Assembly (NCBI GenBank): GCA_025200525.1
Contig: CM045763.1
Location: 85,340,131-85,404,130 of the forward strand
DNA: 64,000 nucleotides
Direction: 5' to 3'
Source of the DNA: Camellia lanceoleosa
Taxonomy: Eukaryota; Streptophyta; Magnoliopsida; Ericales; Theaceae
Shown here: positions 23,611 to 34,829 of the stretch, piece by piece
How the letters are laid out: each line of letters opens with the position of its first letter
Numbering within the stretch: the first letter of the stretch is position 1
The notes under the pieces: model-generated
The model's database searches: none
Told to the model about the DNA's origin: nothing
The model's input: only the letters and a program-made list of their open reading frames with translations
Translations under genes and position numbers: made by a program

Positions 23611-26156
23611 CAGTATGTTAGTCCTTTAGAAAAACATTTCCAACCTGCACCAAAATTTACCACAATACACAAACTCCCCTGATACTCATCATGCAATCTT
23701 TGTGCAAAAATAAACTAACAACACAACTACATATATCATCAAAGATACACAAGTATAACCTGTACCATTGTATTCTATCCATAACAACATTCATTCCTAG
23801 TCAAAATAATATCATGTTATAATAATGTATTAATCACCAAATCACAGTAAAATTTACTAGAACAATAGACATAGCATGTACTATCTAATACTCTTTTAGT
23901 ATTCTTTCACTTACAATTACTTTTTTACCATTCTTTCATTTACAAAAATTGAAATTACATACATCATTCACAATAGTTCCCAAAAGTTGTCCACATCGTC
24001 GTCCTTGAGGTCTTATCTCTTGACTATTTTTCTTTTGAGGTTGAATTGTTCCTCACTCCATGCTTTTGGATAATCATTCAAAAATTGATGCACTATTGAT
24101 GCTCGAAAATTATTAATTTCATCTTCTTCCATAGAATTTGAAATAGGCTCATCTCTTATGATTTGGCGCATGATATAACATACAATAATTCCGCAATCAA
24201 CACTGTTAATAAAAATCAAGATCATGTTAGATTTAGTCAAATTTCAAAACTACCAATTTAAGCATGTAGTAGTAGCGTGAAATACTTACAATGTTGGGCG
24301 TTGTTGTGGACTATCTTCATCAAAACCAAGTTTGCAAACTTTCTTGTACCTCTCTTCCTTTTGTTGGCCAACTTATTCTCCACATATGTTATCTAACATC
24401 ATTGCATAATTGTTTGGTCACGATTAAATACAAGAATAAAACACAGTAAAAATATACTGTTAATATGATGCAAAGCACTACAATCTGTTTTGCATCTTTA
24501 AGGTAAGGATCTTCTCTGTTGTCTCTTGGCCTTAAAGAATTGTAATGTCTTTACTCATCAAATTCAGTGTCCAATACAAGCAGTGTCCAGTAATAGGGTT
24601 TTTCTTCCTTCTTGTTCCCATTGGAGTTCATGCAAAAGTGAAGGAATCTGTATCCACTTAAATCTTGCTCAAGCACTTCGTTAATTAAATGATTTCTCAA
24701 ATCTCTATAACCCCATTTCACTAATGACTGCATTTAAACATATAAGAGTGTCATGTGTCAAGTTGTGTTGGTGACACACTGTATGAGTTGTCAATCTTTG
24801 GCAAACCAAATAGTAAAAATTAACTCTAAAAAACAACACAATGTTACACTAAATCATAGTAAAATTTTATCAATTCAAACTAAAAACAAATTGATGGCTT
24901 ACCCAATAAATGCTTGAGAAAAAGAATGACTTATTCTTTTCTGACTTCTTTGCTTGTTGCTTAATCTGAAGCATTTCTACAAAGTTGTCAATGACCTACA
25001 AAAACAAAAATTAATTAAATATATGTTAATAAAATGAACTATTTTTAGTTATTGTAGTGAACACTAGTCATTGAAAATTGTATGGGCACTTACATTATTT
25101 GCAGTATCACCATCTCTCAGAATTGCATTCATATCATACAATGTAACATATACTCCATTTCCTGTGCCGGACCATATGATTACATTAGTCATAAGGTAAA
25201 AAAAATGTTGATTAACACGTTGCAGTTTGATAACAATAAAAATCTGTTGTTTGATAAAATTAAAATGGTCTTACTTTGTGATTTCCAAATTGTAAATCTT
25301 GCTCAGTAGACACTTATCATTCTCATCAAACAATTTGCATATTGCAGCCTTATCTGGAAACAAAACCCTTTCAACTGGCTTTGATTAGCTTAGAGGCAAG
25401 TTGTCAACACAAATCACTTTATTTGATATCACTTCAATTGCTTATTTTGTGGCCTTTTTTTTTCTTTGCCTCTCTTGTTTTACATTCAAAATCAGATATC
25501 TCTTTTTTCTTCCTCGCCTTGATTTTGATTTTCTTGACCATGGATGTTTGCAATGACTTTATGACTACATGTGTTTCTTTCAATGTAGGCTGAATCATAA
25601 AGTTTTGCTCTTGTTCTACTTCTTTAGCATGTGGCATTTCTTTAGAAGCAAAAGCTTGGGTAGCCGCATGAACTACATTTTTTTTCAATCTGTTCAACTA
25701 ACTGTTTATTTTCATATTTGAGTACTTCAAACTCCTTTCTCAGTTTCTCCATTTCTTTCTCTGTATTGCTCATCTTTTCCATCATTTATTTTGTTTTTGC
25801 CTCTTGATCCTCTTGTATTTTTTGCATTGTTTCCCTCATTTTCTTTAGTTCTTCAATCAATGCCATATTCTCACTTTTCAATCTCTTGTTTTCTTTTTGA
25901 ACTCGTTCTAATTTCCCAAGATCAATGAAGTCCTTCAAAGGTTGCTCATCTCCTAAAGCTTCAACTACATGATCTTCATCTTTTTTAGTCTTCAAATTTT
26001 CCTCTATGTCAAATACATCTTCTTCCTCATCATTTGCAATGAGTTTCATTTCTTCTCTGAAAAATGGGCTTTAGTTCATTGTAATTCACCTGTATTTGAA
26101 AAATAGAAAAAAAAAAAAAAAAAAAAAAAAGTCAGTAATGAAGCAAACTTTAACCA

Positions 26157-26225
26157 CCAGAGTAAAATTTTACTCTGTTTCAAAGTAAAAGTTTACTCTG
26201 ATTTTAAGTAAACTTTTACTTTGTT
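26157..26225. repeat. MULE-2 motif cluster in a ULP gene intron
   Basis: Three copies: AGAGTAAAATTTTACTCTG, AAAGTAAAAGTTTACTCTG and AAGTAAACTTTTACTTTG. They lie just left of element D and right of an A-tract of about 27 bp at 26105-26131. Confidence 0.8.
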
Positions 26226-26834
26226 CAAAAATGACATTTTATTATGTAAGTATAATTTTAAGCAAAGTGAACCAATAAGGCTGAGATTGGAAAGATGATA
26301 CCTCTTCTGTCATGACCCGAACCCGCCCGTATGGATTAAGGTCATAACCGACCAGTAATCAAGGGATTACCTACGGCCTCAAACCTAATTAAACATATTT
26401 CAACAGAGTTAAGGGGCCAAGACGAAAGCAAACTTGAAAATTTTGTCTATAGAGCTGTGCTTACATAGCATGTCAAAACATTTTGCATGTACTCATTAAT
26501 AACCTACATCAAAAGGGAAATAACATAGAATTTTTACACAACAGGATCATTCAAGTCATAGTCAGCCAAACTAAAAGCTTATGTACATGGTGATCTAACA
26601 TTTTCACCAAAGTAACAAAAGGAAGACAAAAGAAACAAACAAGTCTCGTGCGTGAGACGTTTGGGTTGACTCCTCAAAACTTTGACTTTTTCTTACATAC
26701 TTCACTGAGGTTGGGTTTGGACATCTCTTGGCTCACCTACATATACATGAATGAGAGTGAGCGAAAGCCCAGTGAATAATATCAAATAAAGAAGATACAT
26801 GAATCATATTCAAAACAGATATATCAAACTGCCT

Positions 26835-27140
26835 TAGGTCCATTCATGTTTCTATTTGGTACATTAAACGGCTTCAAGCTTGATCATATCAAACAGCCTC
26901 TGGCCCACTTTGTCCTTGACAAACGATCTCAGGCCCAATTCATCCATGTCAAACGGCCTCGGGCCCAATTTATTCATGTCAAACAGCCTTGGGCCCAGTT
27001 TCACTCTTGTTGAATGGCCTTTGGCCCAATTATTCATATCAAACGGCCTTTGGCCCAATCATTTATGTCGAATGGGTTCATGTCAAATGGCCTTTGGCCC
27101 AATCGTTCATGTCAAACGGCATTTGGCCCAATCATTTGTG
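26835..27140. repeat. Minisatellite in element D (CGGCCTTTGGCCCAAT)
   Basis: About ten units of CATGTCAAACGGCCTNGGGCCCAATTNATT, period about 30 bp. The GGCCTTTGGCCCA part is nearly palindromic. Element B has a different minisatellite at the corresponding place. Confidence 0.8.
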
Positions 27141-27557
27141 AAATGCGCATTTCGTACTTGAGATCATAATCACATCATAATCATAATTGTAATCCAACGG
27201 CCTTATCCAATCATATAGTGTAACGAATATTTGTCCACAATTCAAATTAACAAACTTATGAAACTCAAATAGGAGTAAACAATTGGACAAATAGCATACT
27301 TCAAAATATTTTTACTAAGATATTACTCACAGTGTCCTGCCGGTGGATTCGCCCTTGTGCTCGACTCTACACATTACATAACACATATTGGGTTACAAAC
27401 GGTTTAATCCGTTCTTAGTTTATTTCTTTCTCTTAGGTCTCTTTCTTATCCTTTTAGGTCATATACAAAGCTCAATGCATGCCTAAGAGTGCTTAGAAAT
27501 GGAAGAGAACGGAAAATGAAACTCAAAATAACTTTTTAAAATTTCTGAAACAGGGTT

Positions 27558-27785
27558 TTCCGCTCGAGCGTGGGTCTTCCCGCTTGAGCGGACCCCTTTA
27601 GTCTGCAAAAATACTGGTTGCCTCATTTTTGCACTCAAGCGTGATTTCGGACGCTCGAACTAAGAGCCAAAACATGTGACTTTGTGCTCGAGCGTAACTC
27701 TCCCCGCTCGAGTGGGCATCAATGTTTGCAAAACTTATGGGAGCTAACATTTTACACTCGAGTAGCGCTTTCCCCGCTCGAGCGG
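27558..27785. repeat. CGCTCGAGCG palindrome array in element D
   Basis: About nine CCGCTCGAGCG-type units, several decayed to CCGCTTGAGCGG or CACTCGAGTAG. Confidence 0.75.
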
Positions 27786-29014
27786 ACATGCCGAATTCTG
27801 AAATTTCTAGAATTGCGTTTGAAGTTCAAACTTAGCATTCAAAGAGTCTAAAGCTCATGTTCTTGATATAAATTCATGGAAATATTTATACAATATGAGG
27901 ACATAAGAAAATTGAGTCTAATTTGTCCAAAATCACAATTCAATTCCCAAATTATTTCACATTTTTCTTGACAACCCATACCAACTTCATATCTTCAAAA
28001 CTCATGCAAATTAATTTCCATAGCGTTTTGAATTTTACATGCATGTGAAATATATGCTTCTTTTTCAACTTAAATAACACAATTGATGCTCATCTTCATC
28101 AAACTCTATATTATCATGTTTGCATGTGCCAAATAGCCTTCAATTCTTCCTATAATACATGTTTGTACTCAATTATGCAAGCTCATGATAATCCTTTACA
28201 TGCATGCACATTCAAGCTTCAAATTCATCAAATTCAACTCAATTTATGTTCTTGATTACCATCTAACTTTGAATTCACAAAATTACAAACTCAAACTCAT
28301 GAATTTGTGCTTAATTACTCACCTAGGAGCTCCAATCTTTCAAATTCTAACTAGTTCTTGAGCTAATCCACTTAATTCTCTAATTTCCTTGCAAAATCTT
28401 CAATGTCGGCCACTTTTTCTCTCTAAATTCGGTTCACTCTCTCTCTAGAGTGCTATTTTAGATTTTTGAGCTCTTAAGGGATGAATATGAGTGTAATTGG
28501 GCTTTTATATACACACTTGGCTAATCAACTTAATCAAGGCCAATTAATTAAGCTTAAATTAATCAATTTAATCTAATTATTTTGATCCGAATCAATTTTC
28601 AATTAAATTTCACTATAAGTTCTAAAAATTACGCTAATCACAATGGCGTAATCAATTTCAGTTTCTGACGCCTCTACGGCCTTTAATTAAAATTCTAAAA
28701 TAGGAATTCAAATAGATTTTCCTACAGTGAACAGATAGAAATTCAAAAACACATATAATCATGTAATTATCACTCAAAATCATATCAAACATATAATCAC
28801 AATCATAATTAAGATCAATTAGCATAACACGCGACAAGGTTATCACATCTTTGGGCTTTAGTGTTTGCAATGGCCTCTTCATTAGCTTTTTTCTCAACAT
28901 TGATAAGTTCCATCGAAAGAGCCTTGGATACAAATTTTTTCCTTCTGGTTGAATGAGGGTAGTGTGCTTGCATAACCAGTACTATAAAATAAAAAATCGA
29001 AATTAGTTAATTCT

Positions 29015-29866
29015 CTAAAGATAGATTGCGTAATATTTCAAGTAGTTTAATTTACTTACCAAAAGAAGAAATACACATCCAGTTACATTTTCAAGACTTC
29101 CTAATGAAGACTGGATTGAAGTAGTTAACGTGGATGCAACTGCAGTCGACCATGCATATGAATTCATCATTTCCAAATCTTCTACGAGGGCGACAAAAGC
29201 CCATCCAATTGTTAGACCGGTTGTTAGTAATAACAAAGTTGCCATAACAAATAAACACATTATTCGTGCAACATCCTCAACATCAACTGTCGTTATACCT
29301 TCCAATGCATCTCATAATGCCTCTCGCAAACTCTTTACGAATTTTCTTGACATATTACGAAACCTTCTTTGCACAAAAGGTGATTCTTATTTCTTCTCAT
29401 ATGAGATGTCTACTTTTTTCGTTCCCGATTTTATCCCAAAAATCAAAGTAACGTCACTGTCCCGTATGTCACACGTTTTCCCCCCAAGCTTAAATCCCTT
29501 TGCATGAAAGTCATAAGACTTGATCACATCCATGACATTATCGTCAACTTTCTTGAACTTTTTCAACACCACATCTTCTTTCTTCCAAAAAGATTTGAAT
29601 AAGATCCCAAAATGTGTTATCTCGAGGGCAGTAATGTGTCTTTCAGTGAACCTTGTGTCTCGCATTAGGTTTATCAATGAAACCATTTGACTATATTGTT
29701 TCACATAGTTCTCCATCTCCCGTATTCCATGTACAATATTCGACTTTGAAGGTTTTCTTGTTGAAGGCATTGGATTGTTTTCATGAGAGCCTTCATCCTC
29801 ACTAGGAGAGCGCTTTCTCAGTCTCATTGATGCAAGCATAAAATCATCATCACATGCATCATCCAC
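29015..29866 (-). pseudogene. Conserved N-terminal domain of the MULE-2 ULP-like protein
   Basis: Two frame-compatible pieces separated by stops. The first runs MDDACDDDFMLASMRLRKR ... RHITALEITHFGILFKSF ... DSDVTLIFGIKSG. The second runs GITTVDVEDVARIMCLFVMATLLLLTTGLTIGWAFVALVEDLE ... NVTGCVFLLL, then GTAAGT. The order is the same as in MULE-1. The hydrophobic MCLFVMATLLLL run resembles a buried helix in MULE-1 (LYLCLTLFFA), so it is probably structural, not a membrane anchor. Confidence 0.65.
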
Positions 29867-29999
29867 ATTGCTTATGGATTTTCAACTGTGCTTTTTAGGG
29901 AGTTTCTTCTTTTCTACAACTGTTGGTGGAACTTCAAAATCATCATCATCATCACCATTCCTACGCTTGCTTCTAGTAATAACCATTTTTGAACACTAA

Positions 30000-30235
30000 A
30001 AGGTTTCCCTGTATCAACAGTGTAACATTTTACTTTAAACAACAAAGTAACAAAACAATAAGCACCAAAGAAAATGAAGAATAATGCAACAAATCAAAAA
30101 TGCAAAAACATTGTAATGAAACAGTAAAGTTTTACAGTAAAAGTAAAATTTTACTCTAATTGGAAGTAAAATTTTATTTTGATTGGAAACAAAATTTTTC
30201 TTTGATTGGAAGTAAAATTTTACTTCGAATAAGCA
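30000..30235. repeat. MULE-2 motif cluster upstream of the ULP-like gene
   Basis: At least six copies: GTAACATTTTACTTT, AGTAAAATTTTACTCTAATT, AAGTAAAATTTTATTTTG and AAGTAAAATTTTACTTCG. They begin directly 5' of the ULP-like start codon at 29986. Confidence 0.85.
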
Positions 30236-30344
30236 AAAACACCTACAAAAATTCTATAGCAAATAATATTGACAAAAGTACATTGCCATATTCAAGAAAT
30301 GATGGTGAAGAAACAGAGATAGTTCTAGCGAAGTATAGAAATTA

Positions 30345-31110
30345 CATATAAAGACCACAAAAACATATATTCAACAATATGCACTACAATCATATTTACG
30401 TACATAAATAGATAAATATATGCACAAATATATTCATATACAAATTGATATACACATTTATATAATAAGCAAAGGCTAGAGAACACATACAACAAGAAAT
30501 CAATAGGCATTGATGAAAGCATAAAAATACACAACATTGTAATGAAACAATAAAGTTGTAAAGTAAAATTATACTCTGCCTATAAGTAATACTTTATTCT
30601 CATTGAAAGTAAAATTTTACCCTGAATAATATACACTAGAAAATAAACCAAAAAAAAAAAAAATACATATATTGAACAATATACACTACAATCACATTCA
30701 CATACATAAATAGATACATATATACACACATATGTTCATATACAAATTGATATACACATTTATATAATAAGCAAAGGTTAGAGAACACGTACAGTAAGAA
30801 ATCAAGAGGCATTAATGAAAACATAAAAATGCACAAACATTATAATGAAACAATAAAGTTTTAAAGTAAAATTTTACTCTATCTATAAGTAACACTTTAC
30901 TCTCATTGAAAGTAAAATTTTACTTTGAACAATATACATTAGAAAAAAAATATATATATATATATTGAACAATATACACTACAATCACATTCACATACAT
31001 AAATAGATACATATATACACACATATTTTTATATATAAATTGATATACACATTTATATAATAAGCGAAGGTTAGAGAACACAAATAGTAAGAAATCAAGA
31101 GGCATTGATG
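30345..31110. repeat. 300-bp tandem repeat carrying the MULE-2 motif
   Basis: A unit with CATATATTNAACAATATRCACTACAATCA, a run of tata/caca dinucleotides, AATAAGCRAAGGYTAGAGAACAC and a pair of AGTAAAATTTTACYCT motifs recurs at about 30361, 30664 and 30956. The periods are about 303 and 292 bp; the third copy is partial. Confidence 0.85.
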
Positions 31111-31474
31111 AAAGATCCGCAATGTCATTGGCACCGTTACTCATGGCGGTGGTGAAAGGAGGGTTTTGAATGTTCACCATAGTAGTGGAATGAGGGTTTC
31201 GGATGCTACGACGATTGTGGGAAGTAGGGTTTCGGATGATAAGGTTTCTGAATCACACTTTTTCAGAGCAACAAGTTGGTCGATCAAACAGAGTGAGAAT
31301 GAGGGGGACAAACGGTTCATATTTGCCCATTTATATAGAAGGATATTTCAGTCTTTTGATCATATTTTTTTATTTAAGGGGCTTTTGAAACCATTATTTT
31401 ATTCCATGGCCTTCACACAAAAAAGGCCCAAGGAAGGGGCTTTTCACCAAAAATCTCTTTTTTTTATGGTGTAA

Positions 31475-32430
31475 AGATCTTGTTATAAAGAATCTAAACC
31501 CATTTAATTTCATTTTAACCAATAGTTGGGACTTACTTTAATTTCACATTAAAGTTACTGTAAAACTATTTTTTCCAACACCTTCCTCAAGTTGTAGAGT
31601 GGGGTCCAAAGGGCATAGCCTTGGGTTCTCGGTTACCAAAAAATAATCACAATTGGTAAAGTCCCGTTTGGCAAGATAGTTTGGATTAATTTAGTCCAAT
31701 AAAAGATAAAATATGCTAAAAAGTCAATAATATAAAATGTCATATGCAAACCACAATTATTTCATGATTTTTTCCTCACAAAACTGTAAAAAAATCAGAA
31801 GTTCATTTCAAATGAAATTTTTTTAGTTAGGTTAAAATAGAAAAAAAGCTAAAAAATTAGATTAAAAAGTTCTTCCCAAGTACATGCTTAGACTGCTACT
31901 AATCTAAAGTGATCTTAGAGCATCTCCAATTGTTCATTAGATATTTCATCAATTTTGAGTAAAAATTTGATATGATATGATGAGCTCCAACCCTTTCATC
32001 AAATCTAACGAGTCATCTGGCCTAGTATAAAATTTCAAAAAATCTTTCCAAAATTGGATTATTCACCTAGTTGTCCACCAAGGATTACTTACAAAATTTG
32101 ATGAAAAGATAATGCGCTCACTTGATTTGATAAAAAAAACTTCTTCTTTCATTTTATATCAATTTGGTAAAACTATTGGAGTATCGTTTTCATTAAATTT
32201 AAATTTGATAAAATATTAAATACATCGTTGGATATGGTCTTCCACCACTAATAATCACCACGTAAATTTATATCACAATCTAAACATTAAAAAAAAATTA
32301 TATTACAATCAAAAATTTACCAACACTGCTAATACTAATATTTAATTTTATATTACAATAAAAAATTATATGAATTTTTAATTTTATCAATTTAAATATT
32401 AATATTTTGATTTATTTTTAATTCAAACCA
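31475..32430. other. Gene-free AT-rich spacer, MITE-like pieces
   Basis: No coding sequence. GAGCATCTCCAATTGTTCATTAG at about 31920 resembles the inner end of common plant MITEs, and GTCCCGTTTGGCAAGATAG at about 31664 is another MITE-like phrase, but I found no matching ends. Confidence 0.4.
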
Positions 32431-32432
32431 TT

Positions 32433-32705
32433 AACTTATTTTCGTTGAATAAAATTGATAAAAAAAAAAAGTATTTTAATAATTAAACCCAACATAATAA
32501 ATATATGAAAAATGCCTAAAATATCATTTTTATTAAGTTTGATAACTAAAATATTTATTCTTCATCAATTTATCTTATTTTCGTTGAGTAAAACTCATAA
32601 AAAATAATATTTTAGTTATTAAATCTAATATAAATGTATAAAAAATGTTTAAAATATCATTTTTATTAAATTTAATAATTAAAATACTCATTCTTAGTTA
32701 GTTTT
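32433..32705. repeat. Two-copy tandem repeat, about 142 bp
   Basis: The unit from CTTATTTTCGTTGARTAAAA to AAAATAYTYATTCTT occurs at about 32431 and 32572 with many small changes. Located about 700 bp upstream of the MED11 coding start. Confidence 0.65.
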
Positions 32706-32880
32706 ACGTAACAAAAATACGTAAATGATTAAGACTGTAAATAAATTAAAATATTAAGATTGAAATTGGTAAAATTAAAAATTAAAAATTTATTTTATTA
32801 AACTTGGGATTTTTTTTTTTTTAATTTTATAATTTGTCATATAAAAAATGTGGAGAGGAATGAAAAAAGAAAAAGAAGCT

Positions 32881-33407
32881 GGAGAGAGAGAGGGAGGGAG
32901 AGAAGCAGCACCACCGTACACCACAACCGTCATCTGGCGGAGCTCACTCACGACATAGAGTGAATCAGGTTCTTCCTCCAAACTTGAAATTGAACGAACC
33001 AAAACAGATTGGCAAGTTAAATTTTTGAATTGTAAAATTAGGGTTTTTGATTTGTATATTTGTTTTTTAGCTGCATTTTCTCTCTTTGAATTGCATAGTG
33101 GTTCTCCATTAAAGACATATATAAATTGGATTTCATATTTGATTTGTAGTATAAACAAGAAATTCCCCAGTTTTTTTAGCTGTTTCAAGGTGTGCTTTTA
33201 TCATGCGAATGAGAATTAGTAGCTCACAATAACAATCTCAGTTTTTTTCACGAATCAGCCAATTTTTCATTACTCCAAATTTTGATTTCACTTTTTACCC
33301 CTGTAATCTTTGTTGTATGATGTCAAAACACAAAATTTAAGCTAGTATAATTGCAGCCAATCGATCGATCGTTCGTTCTTGTTCCCCTTGAGCTCTGATC
33401 GAAATCC
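32881..33407 (+). promoter_or_regulatory. MED11 5' region with GA tract
   Basis: A GAGAGAGAGAGGGAGGGAGAG tract at 32881-32902 is followed by a T-rich leader up to the ATG. Plant core promoters and 5' UTRs often hold such GA/CT tracts. I cannot place the transcription start. Confidence 0.35.
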
Positions 33408-33687
33408 ATGGATTCACAGAGCCAAAACACTTCGCTGCAACGACTCCAAACTGTAGAGCAGGTAATCAATCAATCGTTCTTGTTTTCTTCAATAAAAACT
33501 AGTCCTCACAATATCAAATTCCATTTAATTTCAAATCTAATCCATTTATTTGTTTGGGGGTTGTAACAGAGAATAGTTAGGGTTTTGGAGCTCGCCGGAG
33601 GAGTAATGGACGAACTCTCTAGCCCTAGCGGTCCCAGAAAAGAATTGGTTAGCAGCCAATGCAGTGAGTTCATGCAATTAATCAAGG

Positions 33688-33721
<34 letters not shown>

Positions 33722-34798
33722 TGAAATTTTGTTTGGTTTAGTTGTTTTGGTTAACTTGGAAACAGATACATTTTGGAACTGTTTCAAAAAAAATTCTGAA
33801 ATGTTTTGGAAATATAGGTGGATCATATGTGACTTAATCATGCTTGTTTGATATTCTCATTCTTTCTAGTTTTTTGATTCTCTAATAAATTTTAGATTTT
33901 TCTTTGTTCTCAAATCTTTTCTTTTTGACAAAAGTGGCAAATATAAACGATCATTTCTGAATTCTCCTATGTGTTTGCTATGTTTTGTTCTTTCTTGGTG
34001 TGGTGTGGTGCATTTCGGTGGAAAATATTGGAATTGCAATATTACACTATTTTTTTGTTTTGGTTTCCTAAGAAAGATAATAATTTGTTTCTTGAGATAT
34101 ATATATATATATAGGCGCATAGACAATTTAATGATTAGAACTTTGTGGCAAATTGGGCTAGTTCTTGGATTTACGAGTTGTTTAGTGATAGTTCAAGGGG
34201 TTCCTCAGAATCCCATGATAACAATGTATATGGAAGTAGATAACCTGTCTATTGCAAACAATTTATGGCACATTGGAGAGGCCTAACTTGCAAATCTTGG
34301 CTTTAAAATAGAGTTACTAGAATTTTTTGTTTTCTAATTTATTTGTCTATTTTTGGGGAATTTATAAGAATAATAGTTAAATGTTGTGTGAAGAAGTATC
34401 TGTGAAATTGATTGAAAACCTGGATATTGATTTTATGCTAATGTTAGTGTGCTGGTATCTCTAGCCCCTAGAAACACCACACATGCATGTAGTGTCAAAC
34501 TATTTGTTAGATGGACTCTTCTAAATTTAGTATTTTAGGGCATGTGATATGTGTCCTACATTACATGGACTCTTTGAAATTTGGGAGGTACCCGTGTCAA
34601 CATGACACGACACGGGTACGGGTACGGGTAAGGGTACGAGTGTGTAGCTCTTTACAAATGAGTATGGCTCTATTTTGCCCTAAATGCAGAAAAAATAAAA
34701 GAGAGAGCAAGGAGAGAACCTATCGCTGGCTTCGATCATCTATTCGACGACTTCGACAAGCATGGCCCCTTCAACTTCATCAACAATTTTCATCTTCG

Positions 34799-34829
<31 letters not shown>

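Larger units (their letters stand above)
26308..28847 (+). mobile_element. LTR-like element D (solo LTR type)
   Basis: Starts TGTCATGACCCGAACCCGCCCG and ends AAGGTTATCACA. Flanks are TCTTC (26303-26307) and TCTTT (28848-28852), a 5-bp duplication with one change. It interrupts the MULE-2 ULP-like gene at an exon edge. It is more diverged from A-C than they are from each other but keeps the CGCTCGAGCG array and the acidic-free, ORF-less interior. Confidence 0.7.
24013..29986 (-). pseudogene. MULE-2 ULP1-like cysteine peptidase gene
   Basis: The start is MVITRSKRRNGDDDDDD at 29986, a short basic, nuclear-signal-like run followed by acidic residues; a TGA lies about 35 codons in. The conserved N-terminal domain spans 29866-29015, broken by TAA (29389-29387) and TGA (about 29310). 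Exon 28960-28848 continues to a donor near 26303, with element D inserted between. Coiled coil 26049-25690 (ERVQKENKRLKSENMALIEEL). Lys-rich segment 25600-25434. Peptidase exons follow: YYWTLLVLD (about 24610-24580) has Tyr where MULE-1 has the catalytic His; a TAA falls just before RHYNSLRPR; the nucleophile Cys is kept in VDCGIIVCYIMRQI in the last exon, which ends at 24013. Loss of His argues the peptidase was inactive even apart from the stops. Confidence 0.78.
17330..31470. mobile_element. MULE-2: decayed Mutator-like element with ULP-like gene
   Basis: Same gene order as MULE-1: transposase on plus (18153-22857), ULP-like gene on minus (29986-24013). Weakly matching ends may be degenerate termini: TTTTTTAGTGAAACCCCCCTT near 17335-17360 and, on minus, TTTTTGGTGAAAAGCCCCTT near 31455-31432. 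Elements C and D are inserted in it. Its non-coding parts carry AGTAAAATTTTACT repeats that MULE-1 lacks. Confidence 0.75.
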
